A stretch of 64,000 nucleotides of DNA from assembly GCA_035048485.1 (NCBI GenBank), contig CM068587.1, positions 33,217,001-33,281,000 of the forward strand, in the 5' to 3' direction. The translations under genes were made by a program, and so were the position numbers. Below are positions 11,621 through 24,700 of the stretch, in pieces; position 1 is the stretch's first letter, and every line of letters begins with the position of its first letter. Under the pieces are notes generated by a model. It ran no database searches. It was not told the origin of the DNA and saw only the letters and a list, made by a program, of their open reading frames with translations. This DNA is from Pteria penguin (Eukaryota; Mollusca; Bivalvia; Pterioida; Pteriidae).

Positions 11621-12731
11621 AGCCATTGTATTTGTCTAACTTGTGTACATATATGTGAAAAAACCATGGCATGAAATTAAAAAAAAAACATAACCTCTCA
11701 CTTCTGTCATGTCTGGGTTCGAATCTAGAATTGGAACCAATGGGAAAGCCTCTGTCGTTGAACCAGTTGAAGATAAATGGTTCAATCCGGGTACCGGGGT
11801 TACGTAAAACAGTAAACAAACAATAAAAACGAATCTTGAGTACATGGTTGTTCGTTGGTAAGCATGTTCTATTTGTATTACCACTTGACTGTCACTCTTT
11901 CTCTTCCCACTGTCCCTTTTCTCGTATATTATACCCAGACTATCGATCTACTCCCATAGCTACAAACTTAGATACATGTGTAGTTTTCAAGTCGGGGCTT
12001 ACCCATTGCACTTCACATTTTTCTACACCTTTCGCTTTCTATTACGGACACGATTTGCAAATTCGTTCGATATGTCTTCAGCTAGAGTGCTTTCGGGAAG
12101 TACGTAAATATTTTCGTCGTGTATAAATAATGTTTTTATAGTTTACTCTAAATCATAACCGATATTCATAACGGAACAAAACTTTAATAAGCAAAGTTTG
12201 ATCTGTTGCCAAAATAGACTCGTCTTGGTTCCAAGCGATTAGTTACCATTGTGAAAAACACTGAATACATTGTAGAGTGGTTTCTTTAAATGCGAGCCGC
12301 TTTAAACTTATATGGAATAGTAAGTAAATAGGTACATTGTGTATCGCAAACAACGTTTTTGTGTTAAATCACATGACCTTATATCGAAATCCTAAGGTAA
12401 TGAGACTATTGAATATGGAAGAGGTAGCGATAGGGGTAAAAATTAATCCACAAACCTAAATCCAACCTCTACCCGAAAACGTCTTTTTATGCATCAGTAT
12501 AAAATTCAACTCAAATTATGTCGTCTGCTTACTTGATATTCTAATAGATGATACCATCATTGAGTAGGTGAATTATTCTCCGTGCGTGGAATTTAAATGT
12601 CGTTCATTTCCCTATTTGGAACCTCGTTCAATACACCCTGGTTAGATAGTGTATACAGGTAGTTCGGTTTTCCAATCAGTATTGACGAACTCGCTCTAAG
12701 AGTTGAACATATAGTAAGAACGACGACGGCC

Positions 12732-12743
12732 ATGCAACTTTAG
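12732..12743 (+). promoter_or_regulatory. Candidate uORF in the receptor 5' UTR
   Basis: ATG CAA CTT TAG, a three-codon ORF 53 bp upstream of the proposed receptor start and out of frame with it. It matters only if the transcript begins upstream of 12732, which the sequence alone does not show. No convincing TATA box was seen. Confidence 0.25.
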
Positions 12744-12795
12744 TTTATTTTCGGCTGGCCGGACCCCCCACGTGAACACTTCCTTTCTAATCACA

Positions 12796-12940
12796 ATGAC
12801 GATGGACTGCTTGGTTCAGCAGCCTATTTGGACAGGAGGCTACCATCACGGCGGCCTTGCCTCTCTACATCACCATCATTATTTTTCGCCCTACTACTTC
12901 CCACGGAAGAGGACGGCATACCCATGCTCATATTTTGCAG
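12796..12940 (+). CDS. 2DBD-NR exon 1 (N-terminus)
   Basis: Encodes 48 residues plus one base, starting [10 protein letters not shown] and rich in His, Tyr and Gly. The ATG at 12796 is the first in-frame start after an in-frame TAA at 12715; a second ATG at 12802 has a stronger context (A at -3, G at +4). The donor is GCAG/GTAAGA. The phase 1 end fits exon 2 exactly (Gly split across the 12.9-kb intron). This is the least certain exon, since it rests on phase, donor and start context without a known domain. Confidence 0.7.
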
Positions 12941-13707
12941 GTAAGATAGAAACTTTTGAAATGGATAGAAAGGGTCGAGGGTCGGAGCCTTTCCTATCGA
13001 AATGTTTGTAGTTTTTGTGTGTGTGAAAATGACGAGGGGTACAATGAAAGGAGGTTACCTTTAAGGAACAACAATCATATCTTCTCTTAATGAAAGTGAA
13101 ACGATTTTACAATTTGTATTTACATTGCTCTTGATTTTGATTGACGGCAGAGAACAAATTTTGAATTTTGTCTTCGACAATGATATGGAGAAAGTAACAC
13201 CATTTTACTATTTGTGTTAACATTGTCTTTGCGTTCGTTCGACTGCAGTCAATGTACAAACAAATTTCAGTCATGGACTTTCTCTTAGGTTTTAACATGT
13301 TGGTAACTCATCCAGATCACAAATGTTCAATACTGGAATTGCTGAGGAGGGAATTGTATTTATACCATGTTTCACTTTTTATTCCCCATCCGCTAGTCAA
13401 TTCGAAAAGTAAAATACGGCATTTGAAAGTAAACGTACAGAACTAAATTGTGCTTATTTCTTCAATATTGTGTTATACATAATTATGTAATACGTTTATA
13501 TAAATCTTGGCACTAATGCGCTTGCTAATGAAAAGTTTGACATTGAATATCATGACGCCTTTTATATGGAACGAAATGCAGTTGGAGCCCCCCCCCCCCC
13601 TTTTTTTTCCGTCGTCTTTATAAAAAAGGGGGAAGAAAGAAAAAAACATCGATGTAATTAAATGAAAATTAAAATGAATTGAAAATTGCATGTATATATA
13701 TATATAG

Positions 13708-13754
<47 letters not shown>

Positions 13755-15400
13755 TGTAACCGAGATATTTATTATCCAACATACCATGTCTCAAGATTAT
13801 ACACGTATATTTTAATTTAAACATTGAAATCAACTACGTTGTACTATAATTATACATTCCATATATGGAAAGTTTAAATTGTTAGAAATTCCATTTTCTT
13901 TATTTTAACAAAACGAGAAAAAAGACGGAGGGGGTATTAGTCTTGATCGCAAATCCGCCTTTGAAGTTTATTTTCAATATAAATTAAAACCTGCATATCA
14001 TCGTACGATATCAAATACTATTTGTCTTGGGTTATTGACAATTATCGATATAAAAAAGGTTATGTTGACTTAAATTTTAATGTATTTGTTAAATGCTTAC
14101 AAATATTGCTCTTGTGTAAATACAGAATGAATTGAACACGTTTCGAAATTGATTCGAAATAGTTTTAATAACTTTGTGGTATATATGATCAAGTGTATGT
14201 TAATATGGGTGGGTGTGTGTGGTCGACGTGTTTTTAAAACTATTTCATCCCTATATGGCAGTGAACCTCCATTTTTGTTTTATTTTTAAAGCTTCCAGTG
14301 TGACCACAAGGTCTGCGAGTTGAGAGTTTGTCGTTTCCATGGTAAACGCTTGACTTGCGGTGCAAGTTATCAGTCTTTGGTTCCTGAAGGACGCCATTAT
14401 ATATAAGAAGTTAATTACCTCCTGCTTCAATGTCGTAAGACAGTATTTCAGTCATATCGCAACATGGAAGCAGGGATAACATACTCCTGAAAAAATAGGA
14501 ATCGAACACGGGAACAAGTTTTGTTTCATGGATCTTGTGTTCCAAAATTCCAACTATTACTTTGCAGAGGTTTTGGAACATTTTTTTTTTTTGTTATACA
14601 TATATACGCATCCGTTTTGAGTTTTACATATTGCCTGGTTCTTTAATGAGAAGAGATACGAACATTCCGAATGTATTTTGGGGTATGACTTTGGTTTTAT
14701 CGTTAGCGATAATGCAAATTGTCAGTGATATATTATTCATATTATTTGTAAATATGAATTTCAGCATTTGAAGTCATTATCGAAGCATACATAGATGAAA
14801 TATTTTTAATTATTTTCTCATTTTTGGCAATATTCATAGTAAAATAAATGCTTACAAAATAATAATAACCAAAACTTTTACTTCGCAACTGAAGATAATC
14901 CCAAGGCCGGACACATGTATACCCCATGTAGAGTCACTTGTGTGGATCATCTCCGCGTTTGAGCATGAACCCCAATTTAGAAAAGTTGTATTATAAAGAT
15001 TCCCGATTTTTCAGATGAATTAGGGGTTCAAACAAAAATTGGGGTACCAGTTCCCAGCAGGAATTATCCACAGAGATCAGACGACATCTCCAAACCCACC
15101 TTCTTCCTTATTAAGTATGATGGATCGCGTTTCTCCTCTCCTCTCTTCATATTAATGCGATTTTTAAATGAATGCAAACTAATTTCTACACTATGCAATC
15201 AATACGACTCGGCTGTACATCATCTGTAACTAAAGAAATTGTTGATTTTCATGACTGATAGATAATTTCATAGCAACTAATAGCTTGGAGTTCTTATCGC
15301 CGTAAAAGTTATCAGAATTCAATATAACTTGCATTAGTTCGTCGTCACTCAAAGTCTTGGTTACCTCTAATAGGAAAGGGAAATCGACTATCACCTGGTG

Positions 15401-15489
<89 letters not shown>

Positions 15490-18400
15490 CAAATGAAGCA
15501 ATCTTTGGGGTATTTCTATCAATGCCTGTGCGCAAGGCATACATGTACGTCCGGTGCCATAGCCTATTGGCACTCACCTGTGTGCATGACGCGTCCAGTA
15601 TCGCGTAATCTTTTGGTGATTTGGCTCACGTGCATACGTTCATGTCCCTCCCTTCCCTTCTCTCTCTCTCTCTCTCTCTCTGACAATTAAAGGAGGTGGG
15701 ACTGTTTGATTGTTCTATTCCATTACTTGTATACACTAATTTTGTAGGTGTATATAAAATTTTTGCACACCTTACTTTGTATAAATCTCTAAAATTAGCT
15801 CGCATTTCTTATTTCAGTACATCAGTATCAAACAAGTTTATTTCTTTCTTCGTTCACTAATGGGTTTCAGCTTATAGACGGAAACGCCGACTCCAACTTT
15901 TATGATGAAAATCGCAGTAATAAACCTGTCTTTTGTTCTCTAATTATTGTGGAACTGCGCAGTCGGTCAGGGAAAAGTGGGTCGATCGTAACGAAATAGG
16001 AACATATATTGGATGTGTATGTGAAGGGTCGGTAACACGAAAAATGGCGAAAGATTTATATACACTTTTGATTTATTGATTATTGCTTTACGTTATTCCT
16101 ACATTATTAGACGACGTGACGGCATGTGTCTGATGCACTGCACACAAATTAGGAGGTACGTCACACGACATGTAAATGGCGAATGTCATACACACGCCGG
16201 TGAAATCGGGTTTCGCTGTTAAAAGCTGTATTTTCTGCCCAATATCCGAGTTATTAGGTAACCAATTGAAATATTATGATTGATTGATTGATTGAATTTT
16301 GTTTAACGTCACACCACGAATATTTCACGTATATGGTGACGGCATCTGCCTGATGCGGGGTATACAAATTTTGGCCTTTGCAACGGACCCACCCGAAGCA
16401 GTGAGGGATCTTTAACGTTCCACGCCTACCGTGACACGAGGCCTCGGATTTTACTGTCTCATCCGAAAGACAGGACACCGACATGACCAGAGCGGGACTC
16501 GAACCCCGGCCTCCCGATCAGGAGGCGAGCGAGATACCACTAGGCCACGCCGGCTCTAAATAGCCTATTATGAATAATACTCGATTTTACAGATGCATGA
16601 AATCGGATCTAGTTCTAAACCGAGTCATGTAGTTTCAAACATACGCAGGAGATTTACGTGTAAAATTTTAACGTATTCATACATTCACTTCCGAGCCTGA
16701 TTACTGTTACGTAGTATAGTAAACAAACTCGTGTATTCCGGATGCTGTGACACGGGACCTCGTTTTTCACTGTCTCATCCGAAAAACATGACGCTTGTGT
16801 GCCTACGGCGAGTTTCGAACCCTGAACGCCTAAATCAGGAGTCCAGCACCTCATCCACTGAGCTACACTAGTTTTTTTATGTACACTAAATCTGATGTTT
16901 CGGATTAATGTATTTTTTGCTTTAATCAAGTGATCACATGACTAGATTTATATCAAAAGTCATAAAAAGACATGATCAAAGATCATTCAGATAATATATA
17001 AACTAAAACCAAAAGATGTAAAAGTAAGATGTGTTACGTAAGATTATATAACATAATTTAGAAAAAATCAGGCATGAACTACTAGACTAGCAAAGTTTAT
17101 AAAGGTTTCCCGAATTTCAGCAGGAGCAAAGCTAAAACTGTTTTTTACGAAAAATTGTGAATAAGACTTCGGAATTTGTTGAGATTCATTGACGTAGCAC
17201 AAAATCATGTATTGTTCTTAAGATAGGAACTATTTTATCATTCACTCTCAAAATGTCAGATTGTGGTTTTGAGTAATATGAAGGATTTTCTGCCTTGTCT
17301 TTCTGACAGTGCTGAATACGTCAACACAGATAAAACACAGCATGTCGTTATTTGGGCAATAGACACTGCTTTATTTATCTAAATGCCCTATTTCATTATG
17401 AAGAGCAGGACTTGGATAAAGAGCGGCAAAACCGGTCTAGAATCAAAGTGAATTGAAGTCGAGTTTTTCAAATGATCCTTATGACATAATATTTCTACAA
17501 AATAATGTGCCAAAAAAAAAAATAGATAAATAAATAAATAAAACGATGATAGTACGTTATGGTATTTATTATAATTAAATATTCTTAATTAAAATTATCC
17601 TATATGTGCTATTCGGACACGTACAGTCCTGGTACACATTTGTTTCTGCTCAGTGGAGATAAGACTTTCGACCTTTGGTTGAAAATGGATACATCTTGGG
17701 ACATATCTGTACCGGAAGTCGAACTCTCCAGCTTTTGGAGTTTGCAATGTGGCTATCAGTTTTCACGCAGAGTTACGGTCTTTGCACTCCCTTTAATCTC
17801 TGTTCACACCAATGAGTATTCGTGAATCACCAAGTATATCATGTGTTTCGTGATACAAAATACATGTAGCAGCCTCCGTAGAAAACAGACCAAGATTTTG
17901 AGTCACGACAAAAGTAATGTATTTCGTCGTACAAAATGGCAGCCTCCTTAAAGAACCGAACTGGACCTGGGTCCGGCGCCATAAACTGAGAATATACTTT
18001 CATTTTAATTTATTTCATTATCAAACGTTCAAATAAATTTTAGTGCAGACTGGTTTAATTCTGTTTATCAGTAGAATAAAACTAAATAAAATCCAAATCC
18101 CATTTATTAATTCATTGATGAACAGAAGAATATGAATTTTTGACTTAAGTATATTCTCAGTTTATGGCGCCGGACGCTGGAGTAACTGCAAAAAAATCCT
18201 GTTCATCGTACAAAATGGCGCCTCGGTAGAAAAACTCCCCGAAAAGAATAGAATTAAGAGCGTGTTTTGCGAAGAATGTTTTTTAAGTTGAGTTGACGCA
18301 AATCGTTTAGGGAAAGGTTCAATTCAAAGTTACAACATATATTAGATACAATTGACTATGTCATGAAATTCCCATATTAATTTTACTAGGCAGCTTAACA

Positions 18401-18735
18401 TTGCGCTAAAAATGTTAATTATATAAGTCGTTTCAAAAGTGATATATTCAAGAAAATAATTTAAAAATAAACAGAACTCATAATAGAAAAAAATGGAGTT
18501 ATTACGAATTGAGACCAATTTGGGTTTTTACGAAGATCTGTTAAATCTGAGACGTTGATCAAGTGTGTGTGTGTGTGTGTGTGAATTGAAAAGTTACGAT
18601 TGTTAGGTGCTCGTAAACACACAAGAAGAACAATGAATCGTCGATGAACATGAGTATGTGATCGGGTAATGATGGACTTCCAACAAAATCTTCATTTGAA
18701 AATAAATAACATTGTAAGAATCGCATGTAGGCTCA

Positions 18736-18782
<47 letters not shown>

Positions 18783-21700
18783 TTTGAGATGGTTTCTGAT
18801 TGTTCTTCAGTGAAATTTCCATTTTAAACCTAAGTTCATTACTATTTCCTTAAAGTTCGAATAGCTCAAACGGCTCATTTATCTAAAACAGTCATAAGTC
18901 ATACCACTGCCTATAATCTCACAGTTTTTATTCAAAGTTTTCATGTGACCATTTGACGCAAAAGTATTTTCGCGTCTATTAAAAATGGTCTGTTTAATAT
19001 TTTTGAAGGTGGAGGAATCAAAAGATTTATAGACCTTGAATACCTTTTATGCCACTCCCGATGATTCTAGACTATTCAATACACATGATAAAACTACGCG
19101 GTACAGGATAGATAGATTTTGAGTCGTAATACACATCACCACGTCATTACTAAAGTAGAGGACATGAATGTAACTATAAATCGATCATCGCACTCCCTTT
19201 CTCGATCTGGCCAATGTCCAGTAGCGGTCAGTCATTGAAGATTTAAGCCAGGGATTCTCATTTTAATAGCTTCTTATGAAGACCTTTAGATTTGAGGTTT
19301 TTCAATTTCGCAATGAAGATTAAGTTTCTATAAGCTGATCAGATTGCTCTGTTTACTAATATACCGGGGGTGTTATCAGATGAAGTTTAAGGTCATATAG
19401 CCGTGTATGAGGATTCAAAAAAATTGTCAATGGAAATTGGAAAAAAGGAAGGTGGGAGAGTTGATTTACTATGAGGACCAAGAGAAGTGACCGATTTATG
19501 TGTGAAGTGACTAATATGCTGCATTTATACTCGAATGAATAAATAACTTGTCGGCAATCTTCTTATATTATTACACATATGTTCGCACATAATTTTCTGC
19601 TATGCGATGCCCCCTCGCTTTCAGTCTTTAAGAATTGTGAGGTTGGAACGTGGGAACTTCTTATAATAGAAAAGTTTGGAAATATAATCATATTTGTACG
19701 TGTTTAACGTGAAAACCTGGTTGATAAGCAGTTATAATCATAAGATTACAATATGATGTGTACAATTACTCTTAGGTGGTCGGTATATAGCAATTAAGAG
19801 AAGCAGGTGAGGGGATTTCAGTCTTAAAATTTTCATGCAGGGAGAAAAGTGTCAGAGCAAAATAAAACTGGAAAAAAGGTTTGGAAGGAACTGTAGATGT
19901 AAGTTCATAGGGGAGGAGGGTGGAAGAGCGAATGGGAGTAGGTTGAAAGAGTTCAGTAAATAAAGGCAACGGATCAAAAAGATCAAAGTGCATTGGGGAG
20001 GAAAGAGGAAGAACACAGTGGTCTTATGAAAAAGATGAAAGAACTAAATACATTTGGAAGAAAACTGAAAGAACACACCCACACCCACCTATACACCCCC
20101 CACACACATATATATACACACACAACCCCCCCCCCCCACACACACACACACACACGCACACCACGAAGAAGACGAAGAGCATGCAATTGATTTTGTATAT
20201 ACATTGTATACAAGAGAAAGGAGTCAGATATGTTTGAAATATATTTCCACTCGATTTTTGAAGTATTAGTGATATTACAATGTGTGTGTGTGCGTAATAA
20301 AAATCTATACATTTGAAAAATGAATGGGAAAAGAAATTTTAAAAGATGCTCTTCACTTCAGAAGTATCTTTGAAATTTTGTCACCAAAGCAAACAAATGT
20401 TATGAAAGAAGCACTATAATCGATATTGTTAGAGGTTTTAATGCTATATGAATAATATGCCCTTGTCTGCATACATCGATTAAAACCGAAAAGATAGCTA
20501 TCGATATGTCATATGTTTTTTTCACATAGGCTTCTTGTATCTTCAATTTTAACTCGCAAGGTCATTTTCAATTGCTTGAGATCATACGATGATAAGAAGG
20601 AAAACCCAGCCCACGCTCAATGTGAAAAGGGTTAAGATAAAATACGATTTAAAGGCACACACATATAACTGTGACGGGTTTCTTTTACTGTGTTAAACAA
20701 CCAGTGTCACTTAGTATTTTGTTACATAATTTTCTTATGATGTTTGTAAAAGAATTTTTAAAAGAGTATTTACAGAGGAAGGTAGACGCATTTAGATCAT
20801 ATCATACATAGGAAAGAAGAAGAGATCGAAATTATTTAATATCTGTTTTTCTAAAAACATGTACTTTATTTGTAACATTCTGGTTCGGAGGGAATTATCG
20901 TTTGTTGTTTGAAACTTGTTCTCATTGTGCCGTCAACTCAAATTCTTTACCGCCGGTCGCTTTTCGGAATTATTCCACTTATTTCTTTGATGAGCATGCT
21001 GTTTGAGGAGGAGCTTTGTCTCAGCTCAAATGTAAGCGGCCATGACCTTGCTCTAAAGACTTTGTGGCTTTTTGCATAATATCCTGGTTTCTCAAATTTT
21101 GCATTGGCAGATGCAACGGAAAGTTGGGGGAGGGGCATTACCGGGTATGTAACCTCCCCATTTTTTTGGTGGAAGTTTTTCACTTTCTAATGGTTTTCTT
21201 TTCAATTTCGAAGGTGCAATTCTCTTCATAAGCTCATTTTAAGCAAAGTGTCATCATCAAAGAATGCAACCCCACTCTATAATTTTTAGATCTGTCATTG
21301 TATCGAATGTTATCAAACTTGGCGAAGCAGTATATGCTTTTTAACTCCCGGGCAACGGTCTCGCCTGTGAATTTCAGGTGTTCATAAGTGTCCAGAGTTA
21401 GAAACTTCCATGTTTTAAATTGTTCCAACTGAGCCAAGCTTCTTGATGCGCTCTATTTGCACAAAGAAGTTTCTCCACAAAATTAGGGAATAATTTTCAG
21501 TATACGTGATGCTAGTAACATCCTTAATTATTCATATGATATTTTTGTTTCACATGACACCTAGATTACCGCAGTTATACGGTGACGGCACCTGTGTGGT
21601 GCAGTGCACAAACATTTAGACATATGCAACAAACCCAACCAAGGCAGTGAGGGGTCTTTTGTGTGTCACGAGTACTGAGACACGGGACCTCTGTTTTTAC

Positions 21701-24700
21701 CGTCTGATCCGAAAGACAGGACACCAACGTGCCGCCGATGGGATCGATTATTATTTTACGTCACTCCACGATTATTTCACGTGTGTGGTGACGGCATCTA
21801 CATGAAATACTGGATAGAAATTTATGCCTTTGCACTGGTGTGCCCACGGCGGGAGTCGAACCCGGAACCTCTTAGTCACGAGCCGAGCACCTCATCCCCT
21901 TATCCACACCGGCTTCATATTATAATTTAAGTGGAGTATTGACCTATATTGATACATTAGGGTATCAACCAAGATAGTCTGCTGCAAATTACGAGATGTT
22001 GAAATCAAACATATTCCATTTTTATTTTAATCCATCTTATGCAATAATTGAATAAAGAAATATTATCTCTAAGCCAAACAAAACACGAAATTACATCGCC
22101 ATCTGTTTTTACAAACAAAAATTTTCAACGTAATGTTTTCCTTTCGATTTATGATATGCAAAACATAAAACTAGAAATTAATATTCAGAAAAAGCTGCAT
22201 TTATTTCATGTCAAATCTTACTTTAAGAATTAGGGTAACGAGGTCTTTCTGTTCGGTAAATTGATATCTACCTTTGATATTGACATGTATATTGTATAAA
22301 ACATAATAGCCGCTATATCCCTGGTTAACTTCTGTATGTCGCACCTGCCTTATTATACGGTTCTTCTTCAACACGGCCACACGAGATATGCCAAGATCAT
22401 GTATAGATTCCGCGTAGTCGTTAGTCATAGAGATATTTAACGAATTAAATGCTTGATTGCTTTGTTCATTTGTAAAAGAGACCCACGAGGAGTTCACTCG
22501 GGGCAGACCTATCGGGTCTGTTACGGAACTTTGGAATTTTCTCAAATTGTTCCTTTGAAATAAAACTTTGGAATACATCAAAGTTACTCACGTAATGAAA
22601 ACGCTTAAAAAGATCCATAGTTGTTTATTTGATGTAAACTGCAGAAATTGCCTTGTTTTCTGGTTTTTTATCGTTGGAAATTATATGGATACCTGTTATA
22701 AACCATTAGAAATTGAATGATTTTATAGTTGTAAACCCTTTGAAATCTTGTGAATTTCTAATTGCAACGCTTTAAAAAACCATGCGGTTTCCTGGTAATT
22801 AACCGTATATATGTCCGATGTCATGGATATGAATAAATCATTGGAAAGTACGTAGATCATTAGAAATACAAAAATGTAGAATAGATTCCTGCATACATCC
22901 AACTTGGTCGATGGATGGATATAGTTTATGAATTTGCCACAAATATATTTGTGGTAGATCTACTTATAACACTTGTAAATATTTCGGATGATTTACTTTC
23001 GCGATGTCGAAACTTTAGACATATTCGCAAAGCTAGTCTACTGTAGCAAGGGACCTCGTATTTTACTGTCTTGTCCGAGAGACAACGGGGGACGGCTTAT
23101 TGGACTCGAACCAATGACCCCTCGACCACGAGCTCAGTACACTACCGACTAAATTACAGCCTAGGCCCAAACTATGAATTTTGATTGGTTAATTATTGTT
23201 TTACGTCACTCTACGATTATTTCACGTATACGGCGACGGCATGTGCCTGGTGTATTGCATAGAAATTTATACCTTGGCAACGGACCCACTCAAAGTAGTG
23301 CCACGCTAACCATGACACGAGACATCGGCTTTCACTGTCCGCAAGACAGGACACCGGTGTGCACACAGCGGGAGTCGAACCCGGTACCTCTTGGCCTCGA
23401 GCGGAGCACCTCATCCACTGTCCCACACCGGCTACGAATTTTGATCGTGAAATGTGATAAAATAAACCAAAGGGCTTATATAAAATTTTATAAATGTCAT
23501 AGTTTTAAAAAAAAACCATGGTACTTAGTCGTAAATGTTCGGTTGATAGTAGAAGACACATGTACTTGTTAAGAGTGTTGAGAATTTGCAATATTCTAAT
23601 AGGAAAAACAAATAGATTTTAATGACATTCAGTGAGCTTGTGCAAGAGGAATATGAGGCGGTTTACCTATATTTTTCTCCACAAAAACATATCAATAAAT
23701 ATATATATACATAATACATAATACAGAAATAATTTCAGTTCTTGGATAAGTAATTTTTACCAAGATATATATATATATATTACTTATCCAAAAACTGAAA
23801 TTATTTCTGTATTATGTAGAAACCACAATTGACTATGTAAGGTTGGTTGGTTGATTGGTGTTTTACGTCGCTTTCAACAATATTTCAGTTATATCGCGAC
23901 ATGGAAGCAGGAGGTAACCAACCTCTTAAACATAGTGGCGCAATCCGGGAATCGAACCCGGATCGTCGGCGCCGCAAGCCAAGCGCTTAACCACTACACC
24001 AAGCCTGCCCCTGACTATGTAAGGAAAACTCCATTGAGGGTAGAATACTTTCGTTGATACAACGTTGTCTGTGTGATTTGCCACCGACTCTCTATGGGGT
24101 CAGAGCGACATGAAAAATCGCATTTTTCACGCAAAAACAAACGACTCTCAATGGTGATACACGTATACATTTCAACGGGCAATGCCAATAATACAAAAAA
24201 GAGCTTTGTTACCGCGTAAATCCTTGGACCTCTGGGTCATACACAAGCCAGTAATTTAATATCATACACAATCAAGTTTTTGTCCTTAGTTTAAAGTACA
24301 TATCGATATAAAATTGAGTTTAATTGAAAAGATATATCGATTCGTCGGAAATTGAAATGCGGCGATGAGTGCATTATTTTTTTCCGGAAGTCGTTTCATT
24401 TACCGAGCGAATAATTTGTTTTAAAGTACAGTGTTATAAATTAAGCACGTGATTTCCGAACAGATAAAGGAATCAGTGCCAAATTTTAACAAAATCCGTC
24501 TCAGATTTGGTCAAAGCGTTTATGTTCTCATCAAAATCTTGATGAAGCGACGGCTGATTTTGACATTCAAATGATATGGTTATTAAGCCGTTTTAATATG
24601 CAAAGCAAAAATGAATAGATCCCAATTAAATAGAACAAGTCTGCAAGGGGTAATAGGGGCAAATAAAAGGTACAAAGGAGGGGGTAGAGAAAAGGTCAAA

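Noticed and set aside
23843..24010. Functional tRNA gene
   Set aside because: Perfect A and B boxes, but followed by a SINE body and CAACC tail and present in several dispersed copies.
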